Positions 58,066 through 63,689 of a stretch of 64,000 bases of DNA are shown one piece after another. A program made the translations under genes and the position numbers. Every line of letters begins with the position of its first letter. The first letter of the stretch is position 1. This DNA comes from Sebastes aleutianus (lineage: Eukaryota > Chordata > Actinopteri > Perciformes > Sebastidae): positions 14,274,065 to 14,338,064 of the forward strand of contig CAKAKS010000022.1 of assembly GCA_916700875.1 (NCBI GenBank), in the 5' to 3' direction. Below the pieces are notes generated by a model. It ran no database searches and was not told the DNA's origin. It saw only the letters and a list, made by a program, of their open reading frames with translations.

Positions 58066-58993
58066 TATAGAGGTGACACTGCCTTGCACAAAGCAGCCTC
58101 AGAGAAGCAGCACGCCGTGTGTCGATTGCTTGTAGACGCCGGGGCGTCGCTCGAGAAGACCAACTTCCAGGTAAATACACACACAAACACACACAAACAC
58201 TTCCCGTAAGTCTAGCTGAGTCATATCTAGAGGACCAACATGTAAATGATCTACAGACAAATACTTTAACGGCTGCCAGGGTGTGTCTCTCTGCCTCAGT
58301 GCAGGGATATCCCGACCTGACTTAATCTGTAGACAGGAATTTAATCTGTCTCCGATCTATTGTTTGTTTGCTTGTTCTGGGTTTACCAGCTGTCAAAATA
58401 CAATCACTTCCCACCCTGTTAAAACAAGGAAATGTTAAATTGGAAACCACAGAGTGCAGAAAATAAATAAACAGAAACAATCACTCCTTCCTTTGAGGTC
58501 CGTTTTATTTGATAGTAGCTATAAGGGAGTGACAGGAAAAGAGAGGCGAAAGAGAGGGAAGTGTTATCTCTGAAGTCTGACCTCAAATGGCGCATTAATT
58601 AATGTATTAATTAAGTCAGATTTTTAATAGGTTAAAGCAAAAATGACAAAAATGTACTGATTCTGCGTCTTATAAGTGAAGATTTTCTACCTTTCTTTGT
58701 TTTTCTATGTGGTAAACTGGATACGTTTGGGTTTTAGACTGTTCGTTAGACAAAACAAGTTATTTAAATACGTCAATTTGAGTTTTGGTAAATTGTGTTG
58801 TTAAAAACTTGGTAAAATAAGTGTTAGTTGCAGCCCTACATTCCTCTTTTTTTATCGTAGTGACGGTGTGTGTGTCCACCAGGGGAAGACAGCAGCGGAC
58901 CAAGCGGAGGGAGACTCGGAGCTCGCCACCTTCCTCAACGCCCAACAAACTTCTTCTTCTGCCACCCACGAAGACTTGGAGACGGCTGTCTGA
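24863..58993 (+). CDS. dgki: Diacylglycerol kinase iota (dgki), exons 2 to last, 5'-partial
   Basis: Type IV diacylglycerol kinase: phosphorylates diacylglycerol to phosphatidic acid with ATP and so dampens diacylglycerol signalling. Thirty-three exons (one a possible cassette) join in phase to 874 codons plus stop, numbered here from the first whole codon. Domains: C1a about residues 44-105, C1b about 118-175, basic MARCKS-like/nuclear localisation segment 205-220, DAGK catalytic domain about 240-365 with NPKSGGN (247-253), GGDGT (298-302) and LGTGND (326-331), DAGK accessory domain about 383-535, ankyrin repeats about 741-870, C-terminal HEDLETAV whose last four residues form a class I PDZ ligand. 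Iota is preferred over its paralogue zeta because of ANGDHLW, KIQELKFQCIVFLN, the separate VHYQ exon and the HEDLETAV ending. The first base is the third base of a codon begun in exon 1, which is not in the window. Paralogue assignment rests on remembered family sequences. Confidence 0.93.
25660..25895 (-). repeat. 'GGCTGTCAATCGATTAAAA' family, inverted fragment
   Basis: TATCATATGAAACTAGAAAA and GGTACCCACGAGTCTCCCC, reverse-complement landmarks, ending TATAAATGTGTTATTT like the fragment at 12886-13175. The following 25.9-26.85 kb looks repeat-like but has no partner in the window. Confidence 0.75.
28470..28565 (+). CDS. dgki: dgki exon 3: start of C1a
   Basis: Acceptor tctctgcag, donor gca/gtgagt; phase 0 at both ends, 32 codons. 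Encodes ENAANGDHLW then CYLGEDTC, the first zinc-ligand part of C1a. A long pyrimidine-rich (CT)n stretch precedes the acceptor. Confidence 0.92.
28711..29271 (-). repeat. ~560-bp CRE-bearing repeat family, full copy D
   Basis: GGGTCTGAAAAGTGAAGCCA to CTTATATACAGTCTATGG, including CCAGCAGGGGGCGACTCCT and a perfect TGACGTCA at 29225-29232. Lies in the dgki intron after exon 3. Confidence 0.87.
29272..31920. other. dgki intron sequence
   Basis: No exon seen. About 30735-30900 resembles the 'AAAGTACCTCAAAATTGTA' end of the outer repeat described at 47018-48396. Confidence 0.4.
31921..31995 (+). CDS. dgki: dgki exon 4: C1a core
   Basis: Acceptor ctcctttaag, donor aag/gtatct, 25 codons. Encodes RRKCAACKIVVHSGCIEQLE with the Cys/His zinc ligands. 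A (CA)n run of about 70 bp begins eight bases into the following intron. Confidence 0.93.
32004..32073. repeat. (CA)n microsatellite right after the dgki exon 4 donor
   Basis: About 35 CA units beginning eight bases into the intron. Confidence 0.95.
32702..32758 (+). CDS. dgki: dgki exon 5: end of C1a
   Basis: Acceptor tctgtctag, donor gat/gtaagt, 19 codons. Encodes INFRCKPTFREGGSRCLRD, the end of C1a and the link to C1b. Confidence 0.92.
32880..32948 (+). CDS. dgki: dgki exon 6: start of C1b
   Basis: Acceptor cctctgacag, donor aag/gtaaat, 23 codons. Contains RHHWVHRRRQEGKCRQCGK, the first His/Cys ligands of the second C1 domain. The next intron is only 93 nt. Confidence 0.93.
33042..33110 (+). 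CDS. dgki: dgki exon 7: C1b core
   Basis: Acceptor tgtttctgcag, donor gcg/gtgagt, 23 codons. Encodes SFQQKFFHSKEI then AISCSWCKQA, with further zinc ligands of C1b. Confidence 0.93.
33549..34070. mobile_element. TTAA-flanked non-autonomous element (piggyBac/Kolobok-like)
   Basis: TTAA at both edges; terminal inverted repeats GGCCCAGACACACCAAGCC and, reverse-complemented, GGCCCTGGCACACCAAGCC (17 of 19). The interior has further GTCGGC/CCGACGG motifs. No transposase. TTAA duplication is used by piggyBac and Kolobok elements; which one cannot be told here. Confidence 0.85.
34143..34259 (+). CDS. dgki: dgki exon 8: end of C1b and extended Cys-rich region
   Basis: Acceptor tttgttgcag, donor cag/gtgcac, 39 codons. 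Encodes FHNKVTCFMLHQIEEPCSLG then IIPPSWIIKVRKPQ. The donor runs straight into a CA repeat, so its +3 to +6 bases (gcac) are a poor match to consensus. Confidence 0.92.
34262..34731. repeat. CA tract and TG tract at opposite ends of one dgki intron
   Basis: Intron after exon 8: CA-rich 34262-34310 right at the donor; TG 34684-34731 right before the acceptor; a second TG (34445-34490) and CA (34561-34592) in the middle. Confidence 0.93.
34741..34815 (+). CDS. dgki: dgki exon 9: basic MARCKS-like segment
   Basis: Acceptor is a (TG)n tract followed by tttaccctag; donor gat/gtaagt; 25 codons. Encodes RRKKRTSFKRRTSKKG, Lys/Arg-rich with Ser/Thr between, matching the MARCKS-type phosphorylation/nuclear localisation segment of zeta and iota kinases. 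Confidence 0.92.
35103..35520. repeat. 'AGGGCTGCAACTA' family, degraded copy 2
   Basis: Starts GGTACAACTAATTTGAATCA, ends near ACTAATCGATTAATCATA. A further ATTAATCG-rich tail lies at 35777-35840. Confidence 0.6.
35576..35671 (+). CDS. dgki: dgki exon 10: start of catalytic domain
   Basis: Acceptor cttccttcag, donor cag/gtcagc, 32 codons. Encodes PSPLMKPILVFVNPKSGGNQ, the conserved opening of the DAGK catalytic domain. Confidence 0.95.
36273..36641. mobile_element. 369-bp MITE with perfect 13-bp TIRs
   Basis: Begins AGGACCTATTATG and ends CATAATAGGTCCT, an exact inverted repeat; the immediately inner bases differ. Interior non-coding. Resembles, from memory, a repeat common in fish introns. 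Confidence 0.85.
36701..36783 (+). CDS. dgki: dgki exon 11: catalytic domain
   Basis: Acceptor tctctgtag, donor ggc/gtaagt; 27 codons plus two bases. Encodes GAKVLQMFMW then NPRQVFDLSQGG, typical of the catalytic domain. Confidence 0.94.
37146..37206 (+). CDS. dgki: dgki exon 12: ATP-binding GGDGT
   Basis: Acceptor gatttatcag, donor acg/gtaaga; completes an Ala codon, then 20 codons. Encodes LELYRKVPNLRILACGGDGT. The second Gly of GGDGT is the position needed for activity in DAG kinases, and it is intact. Confidence 0.95.
37210..38130. other. dgki intron sequence
   Basis: AT-rich, no structured feature; the frames seen on either strand have no homology I recognise. Confidence 0.4.
38134..38247 (+). 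CDS. dgki: dgki exon 13: catalytic domain, LGTGND
   Basis: Acceptor tctgtgtag, donor ggg/gtgagt, 38 codons. Encodes VGWILSTLDELQMNPQPP then VLPLGTGNDLARTLNWGG. Confidence 0.95.
38248..39434. other. dgki intron sequence
   Basis: AT-rich, no exon or repeat with termini recognised. Confidence 0.4.
39435..40140. repeat. ~700-bp homopyrimidine tract, (CCTTT)n-based
   Basis: The + strand is almost only C and T: irregular CCTTT, CTTCTC and CCTTCC units, with a pure CCTTT run at about 39855-39908. The long open frames on both strands here (all F/L/S/P, or all K/R/E/G) come from composition. Confidence 0.95.
40894..41019 (+). CDS. dgki: dgki exon 14: end of catalytic domain
   Basis: Acceptor gtctccgcag, donor aag/gtcaga, 42 codons. 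Encodes GYTDEPVSKVLCHVEDGS then VVQLDRWNLLVE and a variable, acidic end. The preceding 2.6-kb intron holds the homopyrimidine tract. Confidence 0.94.
41498..41705 (+). repeat. 'CTTCAGTTCCCCGTC' family, partial copy
   Basis: CTTCAGTTCCCCGTCTGAA, GGCTGTCTGACGGCGAGG, then GTCCACAGCAGTACATTGC and ATACACTGACTATGGA. Confidence 0.7.
41828..41906 (+). CDS. dgki: dgki exon 15: start of DAGK accessory domain
   Basis: Acceptor ttgtcctcag, donor gag/gtcggt; 26 codons plus one base. Encodes LPLNVFNNYFSLGFDAHVTL then EFHESR. Confidence 0.94.
42162..42217 (+). CDS. dgki: dgki exon 16: accessory domain
   Basis: Acceptor tcttttccag, donor gga/gtgagt; completes a Glu codon, then 18 codons ANPEKFNSRFRNKMFYAG. 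Confidence 0.93.
43098..43180. repeat. TG-based minisatellite in the dgki exon 17 acceptor region
   Basis: Three copies of a roughly 20-nt unit (TG)n-CGCTGTTG, ending six bases from the acceptor AG. Confidence 0.9.
43186..43248 (+). CDS. dgki: dgki exon 17: accessory domain
   Basis: Acceptor tgtttgcag behind a TG-based minisatellite; donor gtg/gtgagt; 21 codons. Encodes AAFSDFLQRSSRDLSKHVRV. Confidence 0.93.
43448..43925. repeat. 'AGGGCTGCAACTA' family, split copy
   Basis: CAATTTCATTATCGATTCTG at the start and ATATCAGAAAATAGTGAAAA to CAGTCCAAAACCCCAAAA at the end, apparently interrupted by about 300 bp of other sequence (43510-43825). Confidence 0.5.
44185..44258 (+). CDS. dgki: dgki exon 18: accessory domain
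   Basis: Acceptor gtctttctcag, donor cag/gtaggt; 24 codons plus two bases. Encodes CDGTDLTPKIQELKFQCIVF then LNIP. Confidence 0.94.
44296..44400. repeat. Short repeat, 'TTAGTCGACTAAG' type
   Basis: TTAGTCGATTAGTCCACTAA and CTTAGTCGACTAAGAAAAT, palindromic motifs of a repeat common in fish DNA. The rest of the intron to 45404 shows nothing clear. Confidence 0.5.
45405..45516 (+). CDS. dgki: dgki exon 19: accessory domain
   Basis: Acceptor tacatgtgtag, donor ttg/gtgaga; completes Arg then 37 codons. Encodes YCAGTMPWGNTGDHRDFEPQ then RHDDGCIEVIGF. The Cys after RHDDG replaces the Tyr I remember in mammalian homologues. Confidence 0.94.
45651..45737 (+). CDS. dgki: dgki exon 20: accessory domain
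   Basis: Acceptor catccaccag, donor cag/gtgagt, 29 codons. Encodes AALQVGGHGERLHQCREVVL then TTFKTVPVQ. Confidence 0.94.
45970..46023 (-). repeat. CRE-bearing repeat family, terminal fragment E
   Basis: 54 bp: ACCAATGGGTGACGTCACGG to TTATATACAGTCTATGG, with a perfect TGACGTCA at 45980-45987. Confidence 0.8.
46579..46691 (+). CDS. dgki: dgki exon 21: end of accessory domain
   Basis: Acceptor gtgcttgtag, donor cga/gtgagt; 37 codons plus two bases. Encodes VDGEPCRLAPSTLRISLRNQ then ANMVQKSKRRTSVPLLN. A (CA)n tract begins 17 nt into the next intron. Confidence 0.94.
46708..46740. repeat. (CA)n microsatellite right after the dgki exon 21 donor
   Basis: About 16 CA units starting 17 nt into the intron. 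Confidence 0.95.
47046..47737. mobile_element. TTAA-flanked element with 16-bp TIRs, inserted in the outer repeat
   Basis: TTAA at 47046-47049 and 47734-47737. Terminal repeats AGTGGCAATCCTTAAG and, reverse-complemented, AGTGGCAATCTTGAAG (14 of 16). Non-coding. TTAA is a single copy in the uninterrupted outer repeat (TTTACTTAAG), so this is a genuine insertion footprint. Confidence 0.85.
47908..48260 (+). mobile_element. 'GGCTGTCAATCGATTAAAA' family, copy with both ends
   Basis: Starts AGGGCTGTCAATCAATTAAA and ends TTTGACAGTCCT; AGGGCTGTCAA and AGGACTGTCAA form short terminal inverted repeats, showing this family is a DNA-transposon type. Internally deleted compared with 11162-11740. Confidence 0.75.
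48690..49006. repeat. Pyrimidine-rich tract plus (TG)n before the candidate cassette exon
   Basis: About 260 nt of CTCCTCTC-type sequence then about 20 TG units up to nine nt from the acceptor AG. Confidence 0.93.
49016..49078 (+). CDS. dgki: dgki candidate cassette exon (63 nt)
   Basis: Acceptor ggccgtag behind about 20 TG units and a 260-nt pyrimidine-rich tract; donor tgt/gtaagt is a strong match. It enters after two bases and leaves after two bases, so including or skipping its 21 codons keeps the frame. With it the join reads DIQKVCAADLRRLSAPPDSF then SV; without it, exon 21 joins the next exon as D-PHAVPDRL, the arrangement I remember for the mammalian protein. No homology is claimed for the insert, and it could instead be a decoy. 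Confidence 0.55.
49079..50737. other. dgki intron sequence
   Basis: AT-rich with TTTATTTATTTA around 49610; TG-rich just before the exon 22 acceptor. No exon seen. Confidence 0.4.
50738..50838 (+). CDS. dgki: dgki exon 22: region after accessory domain
   Basis: Acceptor gtttccag, donor tct/gtaagt; one base, 33 codons, one base. Encodes PHAVPDRLRLRVNRISLQEY then DRLQYDKERLRDI. Confidence 0.93.
51322..51401 (+). CDS. dgki: dgki exon 23, with non-canonical GC donor
   Basis: Acceptor gtgtattgcag; two bases then 26 codons encoding IPVGIVVVRGDCDLETCRLY then IDRLQE. The donor is gag/gcaagt: a GC splice site with otherwise perfect pairing to U1, the usual form of GC-AG introns. No GT donor nearby keeps the homologous reading. 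Confidence 0.9.
51650..51694 (+). CDS. dgki: dgki exon 24: short VHYQ exon
   Basis: Acceptor gcttgctag, donor cag/gtatct, 15 codons DLHQAPSTGHRVHYQ. It aligns with the segment ending RVHYQ that follows RLQE in mammalian iota, which supports both this exon and the GC donor before it. Confidence 0.87.
52273..52342 (+). CDS. dgki: dgki exon 25: linker
   Basis: Acceptor ttgtcttcag, donor att/gtgagt; 23 codons plus one base. Encodes DENRGVPRTSSTSRLSPNWS then FLD; SPxWxFLD is conserved in zeta and iota kinases. Confidence 0.9.
52850..52890 (+). CDS. dgki: dgki exon 26: linker
   Basis: Acceptor gctctgcag, donor cag/gtaaac; two bases then 13 codons TSTDRFYRIDKAQ. Small but highly conserved (DRFYRID). 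Confidence 0.91.
52998..53059. repeat. (TG)n microsatellite forming the dgki exon 27 acceptor
   Basis: About 31 TG units ending directly in the acceptor AG. Confidence 0.96.
53062..53186 (+). CDS. dgki: dgki exon 27: linker before ankyrin region
   Basis: The acceptor is a bare run of about 30 TG units ending tgtgtag, with no normal pyrimidine tract. Donor tgg/gtacgt; 41 codons plus two bases. Encodes EHLHFVTEICQDEVFILD then MPDLVVEPTA. Confidence 0.92.
53762..54100 (+). repeat. 'AGGGCTGCAACTA' family, most complete copy
   Basis: AGGGCTGCAACTAATTTGAA, TTTCCCAGAGCTCAAGG, CAGTTTACTATCAAATATGA, GAGAAGCTGGAACCTGC and TAGTGATTAATCAACTAGTT. Another piece of the same 3' end lies at 53442-53500. Confidence 0.8.
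54226..54251 (+). CDS. dgki: dgki exon 28: 26-nt microexon
   Basis: Acceptor ctatttccag, donor caag/gtagaa; one base, 8 codons (VSLSAEEQ), one base. It restores phase between its neighbours and resembles the Ser/Glu stretch just before the ankyrin repeats. A (CA)n run starts about 9 nt past the donor. Confidence 0.72.
54259..54303. repeat. (CA)n microsatellite after the dgki microexon donor
   Basis: About 21 CA units. Confidence 0.93.
54304..55254. other. dgki intron sequence
   Basis: Unremarkable AT-rich sequence; no exon encoding the missing linker (see findings) was found. Confidence 0.45.
55255..55690. repeat. Interspersed repeat with internal 21-bp tandem array
   Basis: Bounded by GGGCCCCTGGGACATGCAA and GGGCCCCTGGACCTGTGCC, with TTTGTAGTTGTTTTGTGTCA-type units repeated about four times at 55440-55520. 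Resembles a repeat common in fish. Confidence 0.7.
56131..56168 (+). CDS. dgki: dgki exon 29: start of ankyrin region
   Basis: Acceptor gtgtttacag, donor atg/gtaaag; completes Ala then 12 codons LLNAASTGDLSM, matching the first helix of the ankyrin region (A-L-L-x-A-x-x-x-G-D-L). Confidence 0.85.
56683..56803 (+). CDS. dgki: dgki exon 30: ankyrin repeats
   Basis: Acceptor tgtgtctccag, donor agg/gtgaga; 40 codons plus one base. Encodes LTECVRRGASLLVRDSRG then CSALHIAAQNGHTDLVSFIL, a clear ankyrin repeat. Confidence 0.93.
56858..57290 (-). repeat. 'CTTCAGTTCCCCGTC' family, inverted copy with internal hairpin
   Basis: CTGACGTAGGTTTCTGCAT to CTTCAGTTCCCCGTCAGAA, a long match in reverse to 7738-8205. 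Two oppositely oriented segments around AAGGTAAAATTACTG (about 57126-57165) and CAGTAATTTTACCTT (57240-57278) form a stem of about 38 bp. Confidence 0.8.
57725..57761 (+). CDS. dgki: dgki exon 31: ankyrin linker
   Basis: Acceptor tccctcatcag, donor gaa/gtatgt; two bases, 11 codons (SKVLLDLTDRE), two bases. Phase joins both neighbours. Confidence 0.85.
58029..58064. repeat. (TG)n microsatellite in the dgki exon 32 acceptor region
   Basis: About 18 TG units ending five bases before the AG. Confidence 0.95.
58071..58170 (+). CDS. dgki: dgki exon 32: ankyrin repeat
   Basis: The acceptor is a (TG)n tract followed by gtatag with no pyrimidine tract; donor cag/gtaaat followed at once by CA repeats. 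One base then 33 codons: GDTALHKAASEKQHAVCRLL then VDAGASLEKTNFQ. Confidence 0.93.
58175..58200. repeat. CA-rich run right after the dgki exon 32 donor
   Basis: ACACACACAAACACACAC-type sequence five bases into the intron. Confidence 0.9.
58883..58993 (+). CDS. dgki: dgki last coding exon, PDZ-binding C-terminus
   Basis: Acceptor gtccaccag preceded by a short TG run. Encodes GKTAADQAEGDSELATFLNA and ends THEDLETAV before a TGA stop at 58991-58993. ETAV is the class I PDZ ligand of zeta/iota kinases, which in mammals binds PDZ scaffold proteins. Confidence 0.95.
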   Translation, partial: GKTAADQAEGDSELATFLNAQQTSSSATHEDLETAV

Positions 58994-61900
58994 GGCGCTC
59001 ACACACACACTCTCACACTCACACACACTCTCACTCAGTCTCTCTGGACTCTCACACACTCGTAGTGGAGACGAATCTGGGAGAGAAAAAGTGTTAAAAA
59101 AGGAACCGAGTCCGGCTCGTCTCTGCAGACGGAGACGTAAACGAGACGGACCAGAGGAGTGAACTGCTTCGGCTCTTCGGCAGCACTGCAGTGGAGATTT
59201 TAATGGTCAACTATTTATTTGTATTTATTTATTCTATTTATTGGTTGTGCTGATTGATTGACGGAGTGATTGATTGATCGTAAGACTTTTAACGGTTCAG
59301 GATGCAAAGTGCACTTTGAGCAGCCGCCGTGAGTTCACGCCGCGTCGTTTGGGAGCCGAACTCATGAAAACACGTTGGTCACAATTCATATTTGAAGAAT
59401 GGGTTCACTCAGTAAGAAAATGTGTTGATAAGGCATTTCAAAGCAAATTATTTATGTTGAAATTTAATCAAAATGACATGAATACTAAAGTTTTATATGT
59501 GTTTACCCCTTAAAACCTGTGTGCCAAAGACATTACACGGATGTAGTGTCGTATCTGTTTCAGTAATGTTCCCAGAATCTATCACAGTGGTTTTGTTTTC
59601 ACTTAAATCTCTGTTTCCATCATGATGATTCATTCAGCGTCCACATTAATGGGTCAACGGAGGGCTTTGATAACATTATAAAGTATAATATAAGTACAGG
59701 AGGAAGGAAACTTTATTTTTTATAGCACCTTGCTTCACACTTGCACATAAAAATACCAGAAACAGGAACACAGCAATTAAAGGAGTGGTCAAAGGGTTGA
59801 GATATATATAGAAAGAAAAATATATATTTCATTTTTCAAATGTTTTTTCTTTTCTTGTGAAATACTTTTCAGGCCTCTAAAAAACCAACTCAAATTACAA
59901 AACTGCTCCCAGTTTATAATGTGTTTGTTTTAAGGTGTCACAAGCTGAAACAGGTTGGGAACTTACTGGTTTATTCCACAAATGGTTAATTCAACCGTAA
60001 CCATAAAGCAGCCAGATGATTATGGAGGACAGACCAGACTCTGTTTAAAAACGAGGCGTTGTAACGCATAATCACCAACCTGTTCATTTTCAAGCGTCTG
60101 ACTCTCCAGCTGCCGTCACAAACACATATTTTACTTTTCATAGTGTGTATCTGGTACTCCTGACCCAACGAGGCTTTTCACATGCAGCTTTTGTGTATGT
60201 GTGCGTGTATGTGTGTGAGTGTATGTGTGTGTGTGAGATAATATTCCTCATTCCATATCAATCCTGAAAAGAGAATCAGTACAGCTGCAACAGAAACTGT
60301 CTTCACTCTGTGCAGCATGTACTACAGACTACAGATGTGTGTGTGTGCGTGTGTTTGTGTGTGTACGTGCGTGTGTTTGCAGCATTTATCCAAGAAGAAG
60401 AAGAGAAAAATCTGAGCCATATTCAATGCAATATGAATAGATGACGTCTTTTTTGCATTTCTATATTAATCGTTTACATTACATTAATGTTTTTAACATA
60501 GTCGACCATTTTGGCACCGAGGAGTATTGAATGTGCAATTTTACTTCAGTGCTGGTTGGGTTTATGATTGTCTTGTTATTTTATGTTTTCTTTTGTTTTT
60601 GTTTGCTGCATGTGAGTCGATGGATTGAACTTTTAAAAACAACCCTGTGAGGTCTCTTTTGATATAAGCTGTTGTCAACTAAATTCATTTATATAAAGTA
60701 GGAGCTGCTTTCCCCCCAAAGTGTTTTAAAGACTCCGATTGGAGCCATCGTAGAAGTCCGAAGGCTTCAACGTCATGTGCGTTTATGTTTGAAATCTGGT
60801 TGGAAATCCCGTTTTCAACTGCTACTATTGTTCAGTATTACTCAAGGACTTTTCTATGAGTCATTTGACACATTTGATCTGTTGCCGTCAGGCTTTAAAC
60901 CTGCGTGGGAAAGTATTATGACCTAATTTTTAAATGACCTAATTAACATAGACTAATATTGGAAAAATTATCTTTTAAAGGGGCAATCCAATTTTATTCA
61001 TTTATTTTTTTGTAATTCAAATTTTTATTCGGTATATGACAATACAGTGTTTTCATATTATGAGTCATTATTGCTGAAAATACATGTAATATCAGTGGTA
61101 TCAGAAGCCACTATGAAAAGTACAAATAAAAACAAATTAAATTAAATTTAAAAAGTCTGTGAAAACAAAGAAAAAGAAAATATTAATGCTAATCAAACTT
61201 GAAAACTAAAAAGAAAAAAATGAAATAAAAAAAAAAATGACTAATCATAAATACATTTTTCATTTTTTAAACATGGCTTTGATTTACGTAATTAATTAGC
61301 TTCTTATTTGCAGCCATGCCCTCCTAAATAACATGAATATGACATAAAAAGAATTTGAATAGACACTTTCCATCCAATCAGAAGCCATTTGTTTCCATCG
61401 TTGTGGTATAAATTAAGATAATTCATTTTACGGGGGGTTTATAAGCTATTTTCAGTGTTAAATTCAGTATAAAAAGTAGAACAATTATGTTTTTATTTTT
61501 ATTTTAATCCCAAATTTACACAACAATCATTACTTACAGCTTTTTTGTTACCGATATATGAGATATTCTGCTGCACTTCTGAGTAATTCCTCGATTAAAT
61601 CCACATTTCACGCCTCTCAGATTAGGTTTTTCTGTCAGAATATTTATTTTTTTCCACAAATGTTTATGAAGCAGGACTTCTACGATGGCTACCACCGTTT
61701 ACGTCCAACACAGAGACCTTCCTCTGAGTGTCTGGAGACGATAAAACAGACAAAATGTGTGTAAATGACATCAAAACTGAACTCTGTGAATGACCTTTTC
61801 TATGAAGTGACTGTGGCGATGAGCTCGGCCCGCTCTGAACGACACGCTTCTTATCATCACTCTTTTTGTTGAGTAGGAACTTTGTATTAAATTGTGTCTC

Positions 61901-63650
61901 TCATCAGCGTTGGTTTATGCATGGCATTTTCTTACCTCCTTCCTTGGGATTATTTTCTGGTAATGGCATAAAAGATGGCATTATTGTTGTTTAAACTATT
62001 AAATTATTATAGTTTTAAATGATTTCTACCTGAGTTTCCTCTTAGGTTGGACATGTGGTTTTCTTTTGCTTTTGTATTTCTTATTTTTCTGCTGCTGCTG
62101 CCGCTGATGATGATGATGATGATGATGGGATGGATTACTTGAAGTTTATTGTTTTATTTTATTAATTTGTTAAAAGAAGATGTGATGCTGTTGTTTTGCC
62201 TCCGACGTTATTTCCTGTTTGACTGATTTGTGGCGAAATCTACTGTTGGATAGTTACCAAACTGTGTTTCCTCTTTCTTTTAAGCCAAAAACATTTATTT
62301 AAACTGGGAACTAACTGCCATTATGAAGAAATCATTTTTCCATGCACATTTTAAACATTCAGATGCCCCATATGTGCAGTTATAATGTGTTTTTTTATTC
62401 ATCTTTTGCATCATATCTGCACGCTGAGCCCAAACAGCAAGCCACAATGATAAAACATCTCAAAACAATTCAAGTAGTACACAATTAAATGTCAGTAAAA
62501 TCCCAAAAGAGCAGGAGTACAGAGACAATAATACATCAAAAACACATATAAATTTACAAGAGATGATTCAACTAAAACTTTGTGTAACAGAAACTATTAA
62601 GTTTTGAATTACAAATAATAAGCCGACAGGTAAAATGTACAGTAGAGTATAACAAACTGAAACCTTAAACAAAACATACCAGTCAAAATATGCGTTATCT
62701 TGATTTTAAATGTTTTTATTCCTGCCACAAATGATTAATATGAGGTTTGGAAAGATGCTTTGAACATGTACATCAGCATGAAGTATTTACAAGCCACTGG
62801 GTTTCTTAATATCTGATAACTTTTAAGTACACAACACGTTTCTGTAAATCATTATCAGACGTTAATACCGGCTGTGTAAAGTTCACACATGAGACTCTAC
62901 TTCAGTTTAATCTCTTTTACATTCTCGTCTTGTGCTACAGAAATTCACACTGCAAAATATTTCACTATTTATTGTCCCTAAACTTCAACCCGAGTGTAAA
63001 ACCATTAGAATATAAACAATGATGAGCTTGCATTTACCGGCATACTGAAACACAAGTTCACTGTGTCCTGCTGGTTTTTCTTATAATTCCTTGTAACACT
63101 TTAGTATGCAACAGGAAATGAACTGTCACCCATATAACGGAGTTAAAAAACAACCTGAATGTGACACGAGACTGAGAGATTTCTCAGGTGGCTGTAAAGT
63201 CAAATACGGTTTGCAGAGTCACAGCTGGAAACTCCCTAGACGTGTTGACTGCCATTAGTTTACTAAAGTCAACCATACCTGCGGTAGGATGAGTAAACTC
63301 ATTATCAGCAGCATCATTTCACCTAATCGTCCTCTGCAGACTGAACTGTAGATGTTCAAATTTCCATGTTAAAGTTAATTCTTCCAAAACTTTCAATCTC
63401 AACATACTCGTAGTTTTTTGAGTCTATCGGCCGAACGTGGCTTCAAGTTTCAGATCACGTTATTAAAGGTCGAAACTTTGAAAATCAATAATTAAACAAA
63501 TTAGATAAATCTAAAACCAGAGCCGAACAGTTAAGAAGTTAACAAAAACAGCAGAATTATTTCAGCATTTATATTATAATACAAGTTTACAGGGTTGTAT
63601 GGAAGCACATTTCTGCCAGTAAAAGAAAAAATTATGAAAAGTTAGTCAAG
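58994..63650 (+). other. dgki 3' UTR and downstream DNA, end not determined
   Basis: No coding exon after the stop can be supported. The first 100 nt are CA/CT-rich. The first clear AATAAA hexamers are near 61125 and 61223, in an A-rich stretch that could equally be repeat DNA, so the polyadenylation site is uncertain. A short (CTG)n/(ATG)n run lies at 62091-62128. The rest is AT-rich and unremarkable. Confidence 0.4.
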
Positions 63651-63689
63651 ATGAATAATAATGATGATAACTTTGACATTTCGTCCAAT

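Noticed and set aside
24863..58993. Assignment to the zeta paralogue (dgkz)
   Set aside because: The HEDLETAV ending, VHYQ exon and IQELKFQC segment fit iota better as I remember the two proteins; a full alignment would settle it.
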